In this document: positions 35,285 to 45,476 of the stretch, piece by piece
How the letters are laid out: each line of letters begins with the position of its first letter
Position numbering within the stretch: the stretch's first letter is position 1
Notes under the pieces: model-generated
The model's database searches: none
What the model saw: only the letters and a program-made list of their open reading frames with translations
What the model was told of the DNA's origin: nothing
Assembly: GCF_013315815.1 (NCBI RefSeq)
Contig: NZ_CP046051.1
Location: forward strand, 868,001 to 932,000
Length of the DNA: 64,000 bases
DNA from: Caproicibacterium lactatifermentans
GTDB lineage: Bacteria > Bacillota > Clostridia > Oscillospirales > Acutalibacteraceae
Reading direction: 5' to 3'
Translations under genes and position numbers: made by a program

Positions 35285-37144
35285 ATGTCCAAGCTCCTAG
35301 ATCATATTGATTCTCCGGATGACCTAAAAAAATTGAATTTAGCGCAGCTGCAGCAGCTGTGTTCCGAGATACGGTCGGCCATTATTCATACTGTTTCCAA
35401 AAACGGCGGACATCTCGCCTCCAACCTTGGCTGTGTTGAGCTGACAGTGGCGCTGCGCCGGGTGTTCAGTTCACCGGACGATGCCATTGTTTGGGACGTT
35501 GGCCATCAGTCCTATACACACAAGCTGTTGACCGGCCGCCGGAAACAGTTCCCAACCATCCGCTGCAAAGGTGGCCTTTCCGGCTTCCCTAATCGGCAGG
35601 AAAGTAAGTGGGACACTTTTACCGCCGGACACAGCAGCACTTCTATTTCGGCCGCGTTCGGCATTGCCGAGGCAAAGGCGCTTTCCGGCAAGCCGGGGCA
35701 CGTCATTGCGGTGATTGGTGACGGAGCGCTGACCGGCGGCATGGCCTATGAGGGCCTGAATAATGCCGGCCGCTTCGGTAAAAATTTTATTGTTATATTA
35801 AATGATAATAAAATGTCCATTTCCCGCAGTGTGGGTGCAATGGCACGGTATCTGGCACAAATTCGGACAAAACCAGCTTACCTGCGGGCAAAATCCCATG
35901 TAGAGGACGCACTGCAGCATATTCCCGTTATCGGCGGGCCGGTGTGTGACAGCATTACCGTGGCAAAAACCATGGTGCGTTCGGTGCTTTACAACAGCAC
36001 CTTTTTTGAGGATATGGGCTTTAACTACTATGGCCCATTTGATGGGCACAACTTGCCGCAGATGATTGAAGTGCTGGAAAATGCCGGACAGATTGACCAC
36101 CCGATCTTATTGCACGTTGTTACCAAAAAGGGCAGGGGATACTCTTATGCAGAGGAAAATCCGGACACCTACCACGGCGTTTCCAGTTTCAATATTCTGA
36201 CGGGTAAGCCAAACGCCAAAGGCGGTGACAATTTCAGCAGTGTGTTTGGCAGCACACTGTGCAGCCTGGCGGAAAAGGACAGCCGCATTTGTGCCATTAC
36301 GGCTTCCATGAAAACCGGTACTGGCCTAGAGACTTTCAGCCGGCGCTTTCCAAAGCGCTTTTTCGACACCGGCATTGCCGAGGAACATGCGGTCACCTTT
36401 TCAGGCGGCCTTGCCAGCCAGGGAATGCTGCCGGTTTTTGCGGTGTATTCTACTTTTTTACAGCGCGGATATGACCAGATTATCCATGATGTAGCGATAC
36501 AGAAAGTAAAGGTCGTTTTTGGTGTGGACCGTGCAGGTATTGTCGGGGAGGATGGCGAAACGCATCAGGGCATTTTTGATGCTGCCTTTCTCAATACCAT
36601 TCCCGGTATTACGATATTTTCACCTTGCTACTACGACGAACTAATCACGGACCTGCACCGCGCGCTGTATGAAGTGCCCGGCGCGGTGGCGGTGCGTTAT
36701 CCGCGCGGTGCGGAACCGTTCCGTCCGGCAGATTTTCTGCGTACCGGCCGTGACTACGACCGCTATGGCCCGGCAGATGCTTCCTGTGCCATTGTTACCT
36801 ATGGGCGGTTGTTTGCCAATGCCTGCCGTGCACAGCAGGCACTGCAGGAGAAAGGCATTCCCGTGGAAATCATTAAGCTTAACTGCATTAAACCGATTGC
36901 CGACGGCGCTGTACAGGCGGCAGCGGATAAACAGACGGCCTTCTTCTTCGAGGAAGGAATGCAGCAGGGCGGTATCGGTGAACATTTTCTGTACCTGCTG
37001 TTTAGCAAACAGTTTTGTGGGCATGCTTACCTGCATGGCATTCAGGATTTTGTCCCGCATGCCACGGCGGCCCAGTGTCTGCAGTCCCTGGGACTGGACG
37101 CGGACGGTATGATACAAACCATAACAACGGAGTGTAAAAATTGA
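35285..37144 (+). CDS. dxs: 1-deoxy-D-xylulose-5-phosphate synthase
   Basis: The thiamine diphosphate enzyme of 619 residues that condenses pyruvate and glyceraldehyde 3-phosphate, the first step of the MEP isoprenoid pathway. The ThDP motif is GDGALTGGMAYEGLNNAG (about 145-162). The catalytic Glu lies in GIAEEHAV, and DRAGIVGEDGETHQG is the transketolase signature. The tail is shorter than in many homologues. tlyA begins within its stop codon. Confidence 0.97.
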   Translation: MSKLLDHIDSPDDLKKLNLAQLQQLCSEIRSAIIHTVSKNGGHLASNLGCVELTVALRRVFSSPDDAIVWDVGHQSYTHKLLTGRRKQFPTIRCKGGLSGFPNRQESKWDTFTAGHSSTSISAAFGIAEAKALSGKPGHVIAVIGDGALTGGMAYEGLNNAGRFGKNFIVILNDNKMSISRSVGAMARYLAQIRTKPAYLRAKSHVEDALQHIPVIGGPVCDSITVAKTMVRSVLYNSTFFEDMGFNYYGPFDGHNLPQMIEVLENAGQIDHPILLHVVTKKGRGYSYAEENPDTYHGVSSFNILTGKPNAKGGDNFSSVFGSTLCSLAEKDSRICAITASMKTGTGLETFSRRFPKRFFDTGIAEEHAVTFSGGLASQGMLPVFAVYSTFLQRGYDQIIHDVAIQKVKVVFGVDRAGIVGEDGETHQGIFDAAFLNTIPGITIFSPCYYDELITDLHRALYEVPGAVAVRYPRGAEPFRPADFLRTGRDYDRYGPADASCAIVTYGRLFANACRAQQALQEKGIPVEIIKLNCIKPIADGAVQAAADKQTAFFFEEGMQQGGIGEHFLYLLFSKQFCGHAYLHGIQDFVPHATAAQCLQSLGLDADGMIQTITTECKN

Positions 37145-37956
37145 GTAATAAAGTTAGGCTGGACGTTTTAATGACACAGAACGGCTTTGCGGAAAGCAGA
37201 GAAAAGGCCAAGGCCATTATCATGTCCGGAGATGTATTTATTCAGAATCAGCGGTATGATAAACCCGGTATGCTGGTGCCAGCAGACGCAAAGCTGGACG
37301 TGCGTGGCGGACCGCGCTATGTCAGCCGCGGCGGACTGAAGCTGGAAAAAGCCATGGCCTCGTTTCCGATTACATTGACGGGAAAGGTCACGATGGACAT
37401 TGGGGCCTCCACTGGCGGCTTTACGGACTGCATGCTGCAAAACGGTGCCAGCCGTGTTTATTCTGTGGATGTTGGCTATGGGCAGCTTGCGTGGAAACTG
37501 CGTACGGACTCTCGTGTAGTGAATCTGGAACGCACCAATGTGCGCTATCTGACACACGAACAGGTGCCGGAGCAGGTGGACTTTTTCAGCGTGGACGTAG
37601 CTTTTATCTCTCTGCGGCTGGTTTTGCCGGTTGCCCACGGCTTTTTGAAGGACGGCGGACAGGCTGTATGCCTGATTAAACCGCAGTTCGAGGCCGGCCG
37701 GGAAAAGGTGGGGAAGAAAGGTGTTGTGCGTGACCCGGCAGTTCATGAGGAGGTCATTGCAAACATTACGGATTTTGTCCTGCACAACGGTTTTTCCGTG
37801 CGGGGCCTTACTTATTCGCCGGTGCGCGGGCCGGAGGGGAACATTGAGTACTTACTCTATTTGCAGAAAGCGGACACACCTTCTTCGGTGCCGCTGGATA
37901 TTCCCGCACTGGTTGCTGAGTCACATCGTGTACTGAATGGTGGTGGAAAGAAATGA
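37141..37956 (+). CDS. tlyA: TlyA-family rRNA (cytidine-2'-O)-methyltransferase
   Basis: A 271-residue protein with an N-terminal S4 RNA-binding domain (residues about 4-65, RLDVLMTQNGFAESREKAK) and an FtsJ-like methyltransferase domain. SAM motif I is DIGASTGGFTDCML (about 84-97). The Lys-Asp-Lys-Glu type catalytic residues are present around KPQFEAGR. The start is TTG 37141, overlapping the dxs TGA. Known members methylate 16S/23S rRNA and may also act as haemolysins; the methylase role is the safer call. Confidence 0.92.
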   Translation: MSNKVRLDVLMTQNGFAESREKAKAIIMSGDVFIQNQRYDKPGMLVPADAKLDVRGGPRYVSRGGLKLEKAMASFPITLTGKVTMDIGASTGGFTDCMLQNGASRVYSVDVGYGQLAWKLRTDSRVVNLERTNVRYLTHEQVPEQVDFFSVDVAFISLRLVLPVAHGFLKDGGQAVCLIKPQFEAGREKVGKKGVVRDPAVHEEVIANITDFVLHNGFSVRGLTYSPVRGPEGNIEYLLYLQKADTPSSVPLDIPALVAESHRVLNGGGKK

Positions 37957-38807
37957 TTATCGCTCTGCTGCCCAATCTAAGAAAAGCGCATGCTCCGCGC
38001 TGCACACATGAAATTATCAAATGCCTGCATGAGCTGGGTGCAAAAATATATATGCGTGCTTCTGACCGGCAGCAGGCCTATGACGCGGACCGCTGGGTTG
38101 ACGATTTTCAGGAGCTGCTAGGTTCCTGCAGCGCAGCCATTGCGGTCGGCGGCGACGGCACCATCATTCATGAAGCGCGGCATACCGCTATTGCGGGCAG
38201 GCCGATTCTTGGTGTCAACACTGGCCGGCTCGGTTTTGTGGCTGGGCTGGAACCAAATGAACTGGGCCTGTTAAAAAATCTGGTGCGGGGCAATTATACA
38301 CTGGAAAACCGCCTGATGCTGCGTGCCCGGTTTGAGACGGACGGCGTTACCCGCCAAACAGACGCTTTAAATGATGTTGTGATTGCCCGTGGTACGCGCT
38401 CAAAGATTATTGATTTTGAAGTTGGTTTTAACGACAATGAAATGACACACTACCGGGCAGACGGCCTCATTTTTGCAACACCGACCGGCAGCACCGCCTA
38501 TTCGCTTTCTGCAGGCGGTCCAGTATTGGACCCGGGCGTCAGTGCCTTTCTGCTGACACCCATCTGTTCCCTTTCGCTGGCAAGCCGTCCGGTGGTTTTC
38601 AGTCCGGACGCCTGCCTGACTGTAAAGACTTTTTCCGCAGCAGAGGAGCAAAACTACCTGACGGTGGACGGCGACGACGCCATTCCGCTGCAGGCGGGCC
38701 AGCAGGTAATAGTCAGTCGTTCCCCCTATACAGCACAGTTTATTAAGCTGAAGCAAAATCATTTTTACGAAGTTGTCAATAAAAAACTGATAGAGAGGAG
38801 GACCTAA
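37953..38807 (+). CDS. nadK: NAD kinase
   Basis: A 284-residue ATP- or polyphosphate-dependent NAD+ kinase making NADP+. The GGDGT motif (VGGDGTIIHEA, about 65-75) holds the catalytic Asp. The conserved NTGRLGF and the TPTGSTAYSLSAGGP block are present. It overlaps tlyA by 4 bases and ends one base before argR. Confidence 0.96.
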   Translation: MIIALLPNLRKAHAPRCTHEIIKCLHELGAKIYMRASDRQQAYDADRWVDDFQELLGSCSAAIAVGGDGTIIHEARHTAIAGRPILGVNTGRLGFVAGLEPNELGLLKNLVRGNYTLENRLMLRARFETDGVTRQTDALNDVVIARGTRSKIIDFEVGFNDNEMTHYRADGLIFATPTGSTAYSLSAGGPVLDPGVSAFLLTPICSLSLASRPVVFSPDACLTVKTFSAAEEQNYLTVDGDDAIPLQAGQQVIVSRSPYTAQFIKLKQNHFYEVVNKKLIERRT

Positions 38808-38808
38808 T

Positions 38809-39258
38809 ATGAAGGCACGCCGCCATGCGAAAATTTTGGAACTAATCAGCCAATATGATATCGATACGCAGGAGGAGCTTCTGCGCCGTCTGCGTGACAC
38901 CGGATTTGAGGTGACACAGGCCACCGTTTCCCGCGATATTAAAGAGCTGCGTCTGGTGAAGACGCTGTCGACGGACGGACAGTATCGGTATTCCACCGGC
39001 AAAGAGGACAATCGGGATATTTCCTCCAAATTTTACTCGCTGCTGCAGGATTCTGCTACATCTATCAACTGTACCGGGAACCTTGTTGTTATCAAATCGG
39101 TTTCCGGTATGGCACAGGCTATTTGCGCTGCAATGGACACCATGCACTGGGAAGCAGTGGTCGGTACGCTCGCCGGTGATGATACCATTTTTGTTGCTGT
39201 GCGCAGTGAGCACGCCGCCCAGCAGTTTGCGGCAGAACTCACCAGAATGATGGGGTGA
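38809..39258 (+). CDS. argR: arginine repressor ArgR/AhrC
   Basis: A 149-residue hexameric regulator. The N-terminal winged helix carries EVTQATVSRDIKEL, the DNA-contacting Ser-Arg motif. The C-terminal oligomerisation and arginine-binding domain has GTLAGDDTIFVAV. Its place between nadK and recN is conserved in Bacillota and does not imply that these genes are its targets. No arg gene is in the window. Confidence 0.95.
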   Translation: MKARRHAKILELISQYDIDTQEELLRRLRDTGFEVTQATVSRDIKELRLVKTLSTDGQYRYSTGKEDNRDISSKFYSLLQDSATSINCTGNLVVIKSVSGMAQAICAAMDTMHWEAVVGTLAGDDTIFVAVRSEHAAQQFAAELTRMMG

Positions 39259-39262
39259 TTCC

Positions 39263-40945
39263 ATGCTGGATGAACTGTATATTGAAAATATCGCCGTGAT
39301 TGAAAAAGCAACGATTGATTTCGGTCCCGGTTTTAATGTTCTCACCGGTGAAACCGGCGCGGGCAAATCCATCATCATTGACGCCATTCATGCGGTGCTG
39401 GGCCAGCGGACTTCACGGGAACTGGTGCGTGCCGGTGCGAAGGGCGCCTTTGTCAGTGCGAGTTTTTCCGGCCTGACACCACAGGTTTTGCAGATACTGG
39501 ACCAGCTCGGCTTTTCACCGGAGGAAGACGGCACTCTTCTGCTGCAGCGGCAGATACGCGAAGACGGGCGCACGGTGTGCCACATTGGCAGCCGGCCTGC
39601 CTCTGTCGCAGCGCTGCGGCAGCTGGGGGCACAGCTGATAAATATTCATGGCCAGCATGAAAGTTATGGCTTGCTTTCGCCGGATAACCATCTGCGTTAT
39701 TTGGACCGCATGGGCGTGCCGGAAACACTGCTGCAAAAGTACCGTGGGGCTTACCGCCAATGGAAGCAGGTGCAAAAGCAGCTGACGGCGCTGGATGTAG
39801 ATGAAGCTGAAAAAGTTCGCTTAACGGATCTATTGACCTATCAGATAAACGAGCTGGAAAAGGCAAACATCAAGCCCGGGGAAATACAGGATTTGCAAAA
39901 CCGCCACAAACGTATTCGTTCCGGCGGAAAAATCACTGCGTCCCTGCAAAAAGCAGTGCAGATACTGGATGGTGACGGCGAGATGCCGGGTGCCTGTGCG
40001 GCGGTACAGGAGGCGTCACGCCACTTAGCAGACGCCGCCGAGCTGCTGCCGGAACTAAGCGGCTTGTCCGGCCGGCTGGAAAGCCTTGGATACGACTTGC
40101 AGGACTGCATGGAGGAAATTCGCAGCCAGTGCGAGACGGATGCTTATGACCCGCAGGAGCTGGAGGAGATTGAGACACGGCTGGATGTGTACTATCATTT
40201 GTCGCTAAAGTACGGCAAAACAGAAAAAGAAATGCTGCAGTTTTTGCAGAAGTGCCGCCAGCAGCTAAGTTCCATTCAGCACAGCGGGGAAGAAATGCAG
40301 CGCCTGCAGAAAGAGAATGACGCTGCCGAAAAACAGGTCCGCACGCTGGGCCGGCAGCTTTCGTCCAGCCGCCGCAAAGCCGCCGCTGGATTTTCGGAAC
40401 AAGTGCGGCGGGAGCTTACCTATCTCGATATGCCGGGCGTCATTTTTACCGTACAGCAGACACCCTGTGTGCCAAGCCCCAGTGGCTGTGATGATGTGCA
40501 GTTCCTCATTTCCGCCAACCCGGGTGAACCCGCGCGGCCGTTGGCAAAGATTGCTTCCGGCGGTGAATTGTCGCGTATTTTGCTGGCGATACAGTCGGTC
40601 CTTTCCGGCAGGGACAGCGTTGGAACCCTCATCTTTGATGAGGTAGACACCGGCGTTTCCGGCAGTGCGGCCCAGAAAATCGGCCAAAAGTTGCGTCAGA
40701 CAGCGCGCGGACGTCAGGTGCTGTGTGTCACGCATTTGCCGCAGATTGCGGCATTAGGGGACCGACAGTATAAAATTGAGAAACATACTGAAAAGGGACG
40801 TACTTATACACAGGTAACTCTTTTGGATCACAAGGGCCGCCGGCAGGAACTGGCACGCATTATCGGCGGTACGCAGATTACACCGCTGACACTGCAGAAT
40901 GCCGAGGAAATGCTGCAGCTGGCCGTCAAAGATACCGGCTGCTGA
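39263..40945 (+). CDS. recN: DNA repair protein RecN
   Basis: An SMC-like ATPase of 560 residues acting early in double-strand-break repair. Walker A is GETGAGKSI (29-37). A coiled-coil arm spans about residues 160-370 with a break near the middle. The ABC-type signature ASGGELSRILLAI and Walker B LIFDEVDTGVSG follow near 430-470. It starts four bases after argR and is the last gene of the dxs-tlyA-nadK-argR-recN run. Confidence 0.96.
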   Translation: MLDELYIENIAVIEKATIDFGPGFNVLTGETGAGKSIIIDAIHAVLGQRTSRELVRAGAKGAFVSASFSGLTPQVLQILDQLGFSPEEDGTLLLQRQIREDGRTVCHIGSRPASVAALRQLGAQLINIHGQHESYGLLSPDNHLRYLDRMGVPETLLQKYRGAYRQWKQVQKQLTALDVDEAEKVRLTDLLTYQINELEKANIKPGEIQDLQNRHKRIRSGGKITASLQKAVQILDGDGEMPGACAAVQEASRHLADAAELLPELSGLSGRLESLGYDLQDCMEEIRSQCETDAYDPQELEEIETRLDVYYHLSLKYGKTEKEMLQFLQKCRQQLSSIQHSGEEMQRLQKENDAAEKQVRTLGRQLSSSRRKAAAGFSEQVRRELTYLDMPGVIFTVQQTPCVPSPSGCDDVQFLISANPGEPARPLAKIASGGELSRILLAIQSVLSGRDSVGTLIFDEVDTGVSGSAAQKIGQKLRQTARGRQVLCVTHLPQIAALGDRQYKIEKHTEKGRTYTQVTLLDHKGRRQELARIIGGTQITPLTLQNAEEMLQLAVKDTGC

Positions 40946-40966
40946 CACCGCATGGCGGCTTTCACC

Positions 40967-40995
40967 TTGACATCTGTGTTTAAAATCACTATAAT
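40967..40995 (+). promoter_or_regulatory. tyrS T-box promoter
   Basis: TTGACA (40967-40972) and TATAAT (40990-40995) with a 17-base spacer: a consensus promoter just after recN. Confidence 0.88.
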
Positions 40996-41003
40996 ATAAT
41001 TTG

Positions 41004-41290
41004 AATAGCTGTGAAGGGAAATGAAGTAAGCGGGAAAAGATGCCTGCAGAGAGCCGGCGGCTGGTGTGAGCCGGTGCTCTTTTCCGCCCAAATTACATCC
41101 TGGAGCTGCCCGCCGAAAGCGTTTTGCCGTGTAAGCCGGGCCGTGTGCGCACGTTACCGCGCGGAGGTATCTTTTATTTGCTTGTCCTATAAAATGTACC
41201 CGTAAGGCCGTCTTCGTGAGGGGACGGTGAACTGAGGTGGTACCGCGGAATTTCCGCCCTCTGCAGATTTTATGTGCAGAGGGCTTTTTT
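41004..41290 (+). promoter_or_regulatory. T-box leader of tyrS (tyrosine specifier)
   Basis: A second T-box riboswitch. The specifier TAC (Tyr) is at 41094-41096, followed by ATCCTGGAGCTG. The AGAGAGC motif of stem I is near 41047-41054. The T-box AGGTGGTACCGCGG is at 41235-41248. The terminator is GCCCTCTGCA (41256-41265) with TGCAGAGGGC (41275-41284) and six T residues. tRNA-Tyr shortage should raise tyrS. Confidence 0.96.
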
Positions 41291-41326
41291 GCAGCCTTCT
41301 GCCAGATATTCAGGAGGTATTTTTGT

Positions 41327-42553
41327 ATGAAAGTGTACGAGGATTTAAAGGCGCGCGGCCTTATTGCGCAGGTAACAGACGAGGAGGCCGTGCGTGACCT
41401 GCTCGACAACCACAAGTGTACATTCTATATCGGCTTTGACCCCACCGCGGACAGTCTGCACGTTGGGCATTTTGTTACCGTTATGACCATGTCCCGCCTG
41501 CAAAAAGCCGGGCATACACCCATTGCGCTGTTTGGCGGCGGCACCGGCATGATTGGTGACCCGACCGGCAAAACGGATATGCGCAAAATGCTGACACGTG
41601 AAGAAATTGACCATAATGTGGAGTGCTTCCGCAAACAGATGGCACCGTTGGTTGATTTTTCAGACGGCAAGGCTATTATGGCAAACAACGCCGACTGGCT
41701 GCTGAGCCTTAACTATATTCAGTTTATGCGGGAAATCGGTGTTCATTTTTCCGTGAACCGTATGCTGGCAGCCGAGTGTTACAAGCAGCGGCTGGAGCGC
41801 GGACTGACCTTCTTTGAAATGAACTATATGCTGATGCAGGGCTATGATTTTCTGCAGTTGAACCGCCGTTACGGCTGTGTGCTGGAGGTCGGCGGTGATG
41901 ACCAGTGGAGTAATATTATCGGTGGCGTCAATCTGATTCGCTGCAAAGAGAATCGGCCGGCTTACGGCCTGACACTGGGCCTTCTGACAAACAGTGAGGG
42001 CAAAAAGATGGGCAAAACCGAAAAGGGCGCCGTGTGGCTGGACCCCGCAAAGACCAGTCCCTTCGATTTTTACCAGTACTGGCGCAATATCGGTGATGCA
42101 GACGTGGAACGCTGCCTGAAGTTCCTCACGTTCCTGCCGGTGGAGGAAATCGAAGACCTGACAAACTGTGAGGGCAGTGCACTGAATAAGGCGAAGGAAG
42201 TTCTTGCTTATGAGGTGACAAAGTCCATTCACGGCATAGAGGAAGCAGACAAGGCCCGTGAAGGCGCGCGTGCGCTGTTTGGCGGCGGTGTCAATACCGA
42301 CAATATGCCCACCAGTACACTGACGGCCGCTGACCTGACAGATGGTTCCATTGGTGTGCTGGACCTGCTGGTTAAAACAAAGTTGGTTTCCAGCAAGAGT
42401 GAGGGCCGGCGTTTGGTTCAGCAGGGCGGCTTGACTTTGAACGACAGCAAGGTGAAGGACCCTGCGGCCGTGTTGACTGCCGCTGATTTTCCGAATGGTG
42501 CAGCTATTATTCGGAAGGGTAAAAAAGCATATCACAAAGTTCTGCTTAAATAA
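41327..42553 (+). CDS. tyrS: tyrosyl-tRNA synthetase
   Basis: Class I synthetase of 408 residues. The ATG at 41327 follows CAGGAGG, and the longer frame that starts inside the T-box is not used. The HIGH-type motif is HVGH (45-48) and the KMSKS-type motif is KMGKT (about 227-231), the usual form in TyrRS of this group. GGDDQWSNI is the tyrosine-binding region. A C-terminal S4 domain (about 345-405) binds tRNA. Confidence 0.97.
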   Translation: MKVYEDLKARGLIAQVTDEEAVRDLLDNHKCTFYIGFDPTADSLHVGHFVTVMTMSRLQKAGHTPIALFGGGTGMIGDPTGKTDMRKMLTREEIDHNVECFRKQMAPLVDFSDGKAIMANNADWLLSLNYIQFMREIGVHFSVNRMLAAECYKQRLERGLTFFEMNYMLMQGYDFLQLNRRYGCVLEVGGDDQWSNIIGGVNLIRCKENRPAYGLTLGLLTNSEGKKMGKTEKGAVWLDPAKTSPFDFYQYWRNIGDADVERCLKFLTFLPVEEIEDLTNCEGSALNKAKEVLAYEVTKSIHGIEEADKAREGARALFGGGVNTDNMPTSTLTAADLTDGSIGVLDLLVKTKLVSSKSEGRRLVQQGGLTLNDSKVKDPAAVLTAADFPNGAAIIRKGKKAYHKVLLK

Positions 42554-42694
42554 AAAGGACGGCGGGGCAGCGAAGCGGTTTTCCAGTGGGGGGAAACGGC
42601 TCCGCTGTTTTTTGCCGCTAAACCACATTTTTATGGTATACTGAATGTACTTAGAATACACGGCCGGCATTGGTCCTATAAAGGAGATGAGCGC

Positions 42695-45370
42695 TTGCGA
42701 AAACGGAAAAAGTGGGCAGTTTGGGCGGCACCGCTGGCGGTGCTGGTCCTGCTTTGTGCCTGCTTTGCGTCCGCCGGACTGTACCCGTTTGGAACAAAAA
42801 CCCTGTCTTGGTGTGACATGAATCACCAGACTGTCCCGCTGCTGATGGATTTTCAGGATATCCTGAGGGGAAAATCCTCTATGCTGCTGAACTTGCAGAA
42901 TGCGGGCGGTATGAGCTTTTGGGGCGTCTTTTTCTTTTTTCTGTCCAGTCCGTTTACCTTCCTGATTTCCTTTCTACCCAAAGCATCTTTTTACCTGTTT
43001 ATGAACGTGCTGGTGCTGTTGAAAATGTCCCTTTGTGCCTGCACGGCATCCATTTTGTTTCTGCACACGTTTTCTCGGCTGGACGGTGTGCGAATTTCCT
43101 GTCTTTCAGTTATGTACGCGTGTTCCGGCTTTGCACTGATGTATTATCAGAATATCGTCTGGCTGGACATTGCCTGTCTGTTTCCACTTTTAGTGTTGGG
43201 CGTGTGCAGGCTGCGGGAAGCGGAAAAACCAGCGCTGTTTCTTTGGACATTATCGGCGATTATTGTTGTGGACTATTACCTAAGCGCCATGGTGCTGTTC
43301 TGGCTGGTGCTGCTGTTTTCCATTTTGTCCTCTTTTGTGGTCAACCGTACCCGCTGCAGACGGCAGATAGTCCTATTGGGATTGAGTACCGGTGCGGCTT
43401 TGCTGCTTACAGCAGTAGTATGGCTGCCATCCTTGCTGCAGTGCGGCCGTTCCGGCCGTGTAGTGGACCTTATTTCCAGCCTAAGCAGCGGCAGCATCCT
43501 GACCGGTGTGCAGACCACGCTGCCAGTTTGGTACTGTACCGGTGCCGCCGTGGCAGCTGTACCGCTGTTTTTCCTACTGAAGCGTAAGGGCAGCCGGCAG
43601 CGTGCGCTGTTTGTCAGCTATTTGCTGCTGATTTTGCCGCTGTTTATTGACCCCATTGACCGGATGTGGCACTTGGGCAGTTATCAGGCGTTTCCGGTAC
43701 GCTTTGGGTATATCCTTACGCTGACAGGGCTTCTGCTTACGGGCAGCTATTTAAGCGAAGTACAGCCGCTCCAGCCAGAGCAGAAAAGCCGTCCGCTGCC
43801 GCTGTTCTTTGCGGGGGCCGCTGCCGCCGCGCTGATTGCCATTGCGGGCGAGATGCTGTCACGGCCTGCCATGCGTACAATGCTTTCACATTATGTCAAT
43901 AATCTTTGGAACGACCAAACAGCGCTGCAGCTGGGACTGCTTTTCGCACTGTCGGCGACCGGCGTTTATTTAGTCCTGTTCCTGTTGTTTCATGCACAGA
44001 AAATCTCGGTTCGGGTGCTGTGTGTTCTGCTGTGCGTTGTAACCGCGGCGGAAGTCAGCTTTAACCTGCAGGTTTATGTTGCGCCTGCTGCATCGGACGG
44101 GCATGCCTATGATACAGCGCTGGACCTCAGCGGGCGGTTAAAGGACAGTTCCCTGTACCGTGTCAAGACGGATGGACTGTATTTTGATACCGACTTGATG
44201 GGTGCATTGGGATATCCGGTGCTGGACCACTACACTTCTTTGACGGACGGCACCTATATGGATACTCTGCAGAAGATGGGTTACTCCGCCCATTGGATGG
44301 AAAGCCACTCCAGCGGCGGTACGGCCCTGACCGATTCCCTGCTGGCACAGAAGTACAGCATTACCCGGCTGGGGGAGGAAAACGGCCGCACACCGCTTTA
44401 CAGCAATCATCAGTATTCCCTGGTGCGTCAGCCGTACAGCCTGCCCTTTGGGTTTGTTGCCCAGAACTGCGGCAGCGCTCTTCCGGATGGTGACCGTTTT
44501 GGTGCACAGGATATGCTATACCATACTTTTTTCGGTCGGTCGGATTCTTTGATGACACGCTATTCACCGGATATTTCTGACTTTGCCCAAATGAGCAAGG
44601 CGAAGGATGGCAGTGTCACGGTTACTGGCGCGGCATACAGCAGCCTGCTGTATCATATACAGGTCACAAGGAAGACAGCGCTGTACTTCGACTGTTATAC
44701 AAAGGCGTCGCGGGACCTTACCAGTTCCAACTATAATTCTCTCAGCATTTCCGTTAACGGCAGAATGATACGTTCATTGTATCCCTCAGCCGATGACAAT
44801 GGATTGGTGGACTTAGGCACTTTTGAGAATCAAATGGTAGAAGTACGCGTATCGGTTCTGCACCCGGTTAACTGTCGTTCCTTCGGTGTGGCAGGGATGG
44901 ACCTCACAAAGCTGCAGAGCGCTCTGCAAAATACACAGTCGCAGGCAGTGTCTCTTTCCGCGTCCGGCAATATGCTGTCCGGCACTGCTGCAGCCAGAAA
45001 CAGCGGCTGGCTGGTGTTGCCTCTGCGCGGCGGCAGCGGCTTTACTGCTACGGTCAACGGCAAACCTGCACAGACAGCCGAAGCGGCAGGAATGTTCCTC
45101 GCGGTTCAGCTGCAGGCAGGGCAGAACCGTGTGGAGGTTCAGTATCTGCCGCCGGGACTTGCCGCGGGCGCCGTTTGCAGTATGGCTGGATTTGCGGCGG
45201 CGCTGCTGTTCCTGCGTCTGCTGAAAAAGAAGGGAACCAAATGCCTACGCAAGCTGGAAAAACCGGCACAGGTTGTGTTTGATATAGTCACTGCTGTGGT
45301 CAGCATTCTGCTGTATCTGTTCCCGGTTGCAGTCTATCTGGCAGCAAATCTGGAAGTCCTATTTTCCTGA
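42695..45370 (+). CDS. YfhO-family membrane protein
   Basis: An 891-residue protein with about 11-12 membrane helices in residues 1-450, a large extracytoplasmic beta-rich domain (about 455-840) and a final pair of helices. It fits YfhO, a GT-C-like glycosyltransferase fold that in Bacillota modifies lipoteichoic acid or other surface glycans with sugars from a lipid carrier. The short acidic or polar motif after the first helix (SWCDMNHQTVPLLMDF) is a family landmark. The start is TTG 42695 after AAGGAG. It converges with a glycosyltransferase gene that could supply its lipid-linked substrate; this is inference. Confidence 0.87.
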   Translation: MRKRKKWAVWAAPLAVLVLLCACFASAGLYPFGTKTLSWCDMNHQTVPLLMDFQDILRGKSSMLLNLQNAGGMSFWGVFFFFLSSPFTFLISFLPKASFYLFMNVLVLLKMSLCACTASILFLHTFSRLDGVRISCLSVMYACSGFALMYYQNIVWLDIACLFPLLVLGVCRLREAEKPALFLWTLSAIIVVDYYLSAMVLFWLVLLFSILSSFVVNRTRCRRQIVLLGLSTGAALLLTAVVWLPSLLQCGRSGRVVDLISSLSSGSILTGVQTTLPVWYCTGAAVAAVPLFFLLKRKGSRQRALFVSYLLLILPLFIDPIDRMWHLGSYQAFPVRFGYILTLTGLLLTGSYLSEVQPLQPEQKSRPLPLFFAGAAAAALIAIAGEMLSRPAMRTMLSHYVNNLWNDQTALQLGLLFALSATGVYLVLFLLFHAQKISVRVLCVLLCVVTAAEVSFNLQVYVAPAASDGHAYDTALDLSGRLKDSSLYRVKTDGLYFDTDLMGALGYPVLDHYTSLTDGTYMDTLQKMGYSAHWMESHSSGGTALTDSLLAQKYSITRLGEENGRTPLYSNHQYSLVRQPYSLPFGFVAQNCGSALPDGDRFGAQDMLYHTFFGRSDSLMTRYSPDISDFAQMSKAKDGSVTVTGAAYSSLLYHIQVTRKTALYFDCYTKASRDLTSSNYNSLSISVNGRMIRSLYPSADDNGLVDLGTFENQMVEVRVSVLHPVNCRSFGVAGMDLTKLQSALQNTQSQAVSLSASGNMLSGTAAARNSGWLVLPLRGGSGFTATVNGKPAQTAEAAGMFLAVQLQAGQNRVEVQYLPPGLAAGAVCSMAGFAAALLFLRLLKKKGTKCLRKLEKPAQVVFDIVTAVVSILLYLFPVAVYLAANLEVLFS

Positions 45371-45409
45371 AACAGGCGTATGGAATCGAAAAGAATATAC
45401 AAACTAAAA

Positions 45410-45455
45410 AGCAGGACCGTCAACACATTTCGTGTCTGGTGGTCCTGCTCTTTCT
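45410..45455. terminator. bidirectional terminator between yfhO-like and GT4 genes
   Basis: AGCAGGACC (45410-45418) pairs with GGTCCTGCT (45441-45449). It is flanked by an A run and by TTTCT. Confidence 0.85.
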
Positions 45456-45476
45456 ATATTCGTGGCACAGTTTGAT

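Noticed and set aside
41660..42826. 388-codon minus-strand frame across tyrS and the yfhO-like start
   Set aside because: It runs antisense through two good genes and a promoter region and shows no motif.
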